NCBI RefSeq assembly: GCF_001403635.1
Contig: NZ_LN879468.1
Span: forward strand, 1,178,001-1,242,000
Source of the DNA: Clostridium massiliamazoniense
GTDB lineage: Bacteria; Bacillota; Clostridia; Clostridiales; Clostridiaceae
DNA: 64,000 nucleotides
Direction of reading: 5' to 3'
This document shows, piece after piece, positions 61,725-64,000 of the stretch. How positions within the stretch are numbered: the stretch's first letter is position 1; each line of letters begins with the position of its first letter. The notes under the pieces are model-generated. The model was given only the letters and a program-made list of their open reading frames with translations, searched no databases and had not been told where the DNA came from. The translations under genes were made by a program, and so were the position numbers.

Positions 61725-62081
61725 ATTTCTTTCCTCCCTTGTGGAAATTGTATTGCTATAATTGTACTATCATTCTTAAAGGAATGAAAGATATTTTAGC
61801 AAAATTTATTATTTTGTTTATCCTATTACTATTTTACCATACTTTTAATAATAAAAAACATTATTTTTTATATTATTATACATTCAAAATTAATTTATCT
61901 AGCTATAATACTCTTCTATATTATTAACAAACTTACTTTAATTATTCATAACTTAATTAAAAATTAATTTTTAATTAAATTTATCTTATAGCTAGTATTG
62001 AATATTCAAATAGGATAAAGCTTAGATTTATATAAAAAAATAAAAGTTTACAAACGCTGATTATAAGCTAAAAATCTTAAT
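61725..62081. other. AT-rich intergenic region upstream of the DUF1292 gene
   Basis: 357 bases before the terminator of the oxidoreductase gene. It must hold the DUF1292 promoter; a plus-strand 62-codon frame here has no ribosome binding site and is not credible. Nothing else seen. Confidence 0.5.
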
Positions 62082-62110
62082 AAAAAAGAGACCATAAATG
62101 GTCTCTTTTT
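62082..62110 (-). terminator. Terminator of the pyruvate:ferredoxin oxidoreductase gene
   Basis: AAAAAGAGACCA and TGGTCTCTTTTT pair over a 4-base loop with T residues following on the minus strand, about 35 bases after the stop. Confidence 0.9.
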
Positions 62111-62146
62111 CTCAATGCTTCAATCTAAAATTTCCGTTATGCTAAA

Positions 62147-64000
62147 TTATTGTTGATTAGCAAGTCTTTTGTATCCTTCTAATCTTTCTTTAGCATCTCT
62201 TTCTGTTTTCTCAAATAAAGCTTCTGCAGCTTCTGGGAATGACTTAGCAAGAGCAGCATATCTAACTTCTCCCATTAAGAATTCTCTGAAGTCTTTAGTT
62301 GGCTCTTTTGAATCTAAGCTAAATGGATTCTTTCCAGCTTCTTTAAGAGCAGGGTTGAATCTGTATAATGCCCAGTATCCACATTCTACAGCGTTCTTAG
62401 ATTCTTCTAATGAGTTCATCATACCAGCTTTGATACCGTGGCTGATACATGGAGCGTATCCGATTATTAATGATGGACCTGGATATGCTTCTGCTTCAGT
62501 TATAGCTTTAAGAACTTGGTTCTTATCAGCTCCAAGTGAAACTTGAGCAACATATACGTATCCATAGCTCATAGCCATCATACCTAAATCTTTTTTCTTA
62601 GTTCTCTTACCTGAAGCAGCAAATTTAGCTATTGCAGCTGTAGGTGTAGATTTTGAACTTTGTCCTCCAGTATTTGAGTATATTTCTGTATCAAATACGA
62701 ATATATTTATATCTTCTCCTGAAGCTAGAACATGGTCAACTCCGCCGTATCCGATGTCGTAAGCCCATCCGTCTCCACCGAAGATCCATTGTGATCTCTT
62801 AGCTAAGTAATCTTTCTTTTCTAAGATTTCAGCTACGAATTCATTTCCTGATTCTTTTGATAATGCAGCTATTACAGCGTCAGCTCTATCTCTAGTACCT
62901 TCACCATTATTTATATTTTCAATCCAATTTTCTAAAGCAGCTTTTGATTCAGCGCTTACACCAGCTTCTATAGCTTTTTCAGCTACTGAAGCTAAGCTTT
63001 CTCTTACAGCTTTAACACCTAAGTGCATACCTAAACCAAACTCAGCATTATCTTCGAATAATGAGTTAGCCCAAGCTGGTCCTTGACCTTTAGCATTCTT
63101 AGTATATGGAGTTGAAGGAGCTGATCCACCCCAGATTGATGAACATCCAGTAGCGTTAGCTATCATCATTCTATCTCCAAATAATTGAGTTACTAATCTT
63201 GGGTAAGCAGTTTCTCCACAACCAGCACAAGCTCCTGAGAACTCTAATAATGGTTTTTCGAATTGGCTACCTTTAACAGTTTTGTTGTTCATAGGGTTTT
63301 TCTTAACTGAAACTTCATTTACACAGTAATCCCATGGTTCAACTTGATCTTGTTGAGAAGCAAATGGCTTCATAACTAAAGCTTTATCCTTAGCTGGACA
63401 AACTTGAGCACAGTTTCCACAACCAGTACAGTCTAATGGACTTATGCTTATTGTGAAGTTCATTGGCTCTTCAGTTTTTAATCCTTTAGCTACTATAGTC
63501 TTAGTTCCTTCTGGTGCATTTCCTTTTTCTTCATCACTTAATAAGAATGGTCTTATTGTAGCATGTGGACATACATAAGCACATTGGTTACATTGGATAC
63601 AGTTTTCTGAAATCCATTCTGGTACGTTGATAGCAGCACCTCTCTTTTCGAATGCAGCTGTACCAGCTTCGAAAGTACCATCTTCCATTCCATTGAATGC
63701 TGAAACTGGAAGAGAATCTCCTTCTAATCTGTTTATTGGATCAACTATATTCTTAATGAATTCAGTTTTTCCTTTTAATTCTGCTGGAGCTTCTTCATCA
63801 ACAGCATTTTTCCAATCTGCTGGAACTGGAATTTCAACTAAAGCTTCTATTCCTTTATCTATTGCAGCATGGTTCATGTTAACAACTTTTTCACCTTTTT
63901 TACCGTATGAAGTTACAACAGCATCTTTAAGGTATTTAACAGCATCTTCTACTGGGATAATGTTAGCTAATTTGAAGAAAGCAGCTTGCATTATCATGTT
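62147..64000 (-). CDS. nifJ: Pyruvate:ferredoxin (flavodoxin) oxidoreductase, C-terminal part
   Basis: 617 codons lie in the window; the frame is open at the right edge. It shows two 4Fe-4S ferredoxin motifs (CIQCNQCAYVCPHA and CTGCGNCAQVCPA), the proximal cluster and thiamine-site region (GACAGCGETAYPRL, GCSSIWGG), and the TPP-binding domain (GGDGWAYDIGYGGVDH, DTEIYSNTGGQSSKSTP), plus CISHGI. It makes acetyl-CoA, CO2 and reduced ferredoxin from pyruvate, central to clostridial fermentation. Codon choice is less AT-biased than in neighbours, as expected for high expression. Confidence 0.97.
   Translation of the reverse strand, partial: NMIMQAAFFKLANIIPVEDAVKYLKDAVVTSYGKKGEKVVNMNHAAIDKGIEALVEIPVPADWKNAVDEEAPAELKGKTEFIKNIVDPINRLEGDSLPVSAFNGMEDGTFEAGTAAFEKRGAAINVPEWISENCIQCNQCAYVCPHATIRPFLLSDEEKGNAPEGTKTIVAKGLKTEEPMNFTISISPLDCTGCGNCAQVCPAKDKALVMKPFASQQDQVEPWDYCVNEVSVKKNPMNNKTVKGSQFEKPLLEFSGACAGCGETAYPRLVTQLFGDRMMIANATGCSSIWGGSAPSTPYTKNAKGQGPAWANSLFEDNAEFGLGMHLGVKAVRESLASVAEKAIEAGVSAESKAALENWIENINNGEGTRDRADAVIAALSKESGNEFVAEILEKKDYLAKRSQWIFGGDGWAYDIGYGGVDHVLASGEDINIFVFDTEIYSNTGGQSSKSTPTAAIAKFAASGKRTKKKDLGMMAMSYGYVYVAQVSLGADKNQVLKAITEAEAYPGPSLIIGYAPCISHGIKAGMMNSLEESKNAVECGYWALYRFNPALKEAGKNPFSLDSKEPTKDFREFLMGEVRYAALAKSFPEAAEALFEKTERDAKERLEGYKRLANQQ

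Noticed and set aside
61739-61927. 62-codon plus-strand frame upstream of the DUF1292 gene
   Set aside because: No ribosome binding site, composition dominated by Tyr, Leu, Phe and Asn from AT-rich DNA, and it overlaps the expected promoter of the divergent gene.
1-64000. tRNA, rRNA, CRISPR arrays, prophage or intact insertion sequences
   Set aside because: No cloverleaf, rRNA-like GC-rich stretch, regular spacer-repeat array, integrase or transposase was found on reading both strands.

Overview
The window comes from an AT-rich, endospore-forming, motile Clostridium (sensu stricto). The evidence is the spoIIAA-spoIIAB-sigF operon, a pyruvate:ferredoxin oxidoreductase, a CBS/DRTGG-type manganese pyrophosphatase like the one known from C. 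perfringens, and a complete Gram-positive flagellar/chemotaxis cluster that includes a FliR-FlhB fusion, FliY, CheC, CheD and a FliW-CsrA pair. C. perfringens lacks flagella, so a motile relative is the best inference. No tRNA, rRNA, CRISPR array or intact insertion sequence was seen.

Layout. 1-6738: a polysaccharide deacetylase (cut by the window edge), the spoIIA operon, a Lon-family protease whose ATPase motifs look degenerate, deoC, and a small orphan gene. 6872-11678: a P-type calcium ATPase and ppaC. The spacers here carry dispersed repeats and an unusual hairpin in the ppaC leader. 11879-57964: one 46-kb block, entirely on the minus strand, of flagellar and chemotaxis genes. In transcription order these are cheW-cheD-cheB-cheR-cheA-cheC-cheY-cheW-fliM-fliY; flgM-flgN-flgK-flgL-fliW-csrA; fliS-fliD-fliT-like and a small unknown gene; a two-gene surface-protein unit; fliC; an opine-dehydrogenase-family gene with its own promoter and terminator; a second flagellin; and finally flgB-flgC-fliE-fliF-fliG-fliH-fliI-fliJ-fliK-flgD-(flagellar operon protein)-flgE-flbD-motA-motB-fliL-fliO-fliP-fliQ-fliR/flhB-flhA-flhF-flhG-pilZ-sigD-swrB-like-small ORF-flgF/G-flgG. 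58291-61214: a decayed bacteriocin-type locus (a broken lactococcin-972-like gene, two intact FtsX-like permeases and an internally deleted ABC ATPase). 61347-64000: a DUF1292 protein with a Cys/His-rich head, and the C-terminal part of pyruvate:ferredoxin oxidoreductase.

How it works together. The flgB operon has a sigma-A-like promoter and encodes the rod, hook, export gate, motor and sigma-D. I find sigma-D-type promoters (TAAAGTTT-N11-GCCGATAA-like) in front of cheW, flgM, fliS, fliC and the second flagellin, so the late genes appear to form a sigma-D regulon held in check by FlgM. The fliC leader carries two small hairpins that each present a GGA in the loop, one of them over the Shine-Dalgarno. 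This is what a FliW-CsrA switch on flagellin translation would use, and fliW and csrA lie in the same cluster. The most unusual protein-level features are a hook protein of 861 residues with about five tandem ~100-residue modules, a FlgD with a duplicated domain, and the opine dehydrogenase between the two flagellins.
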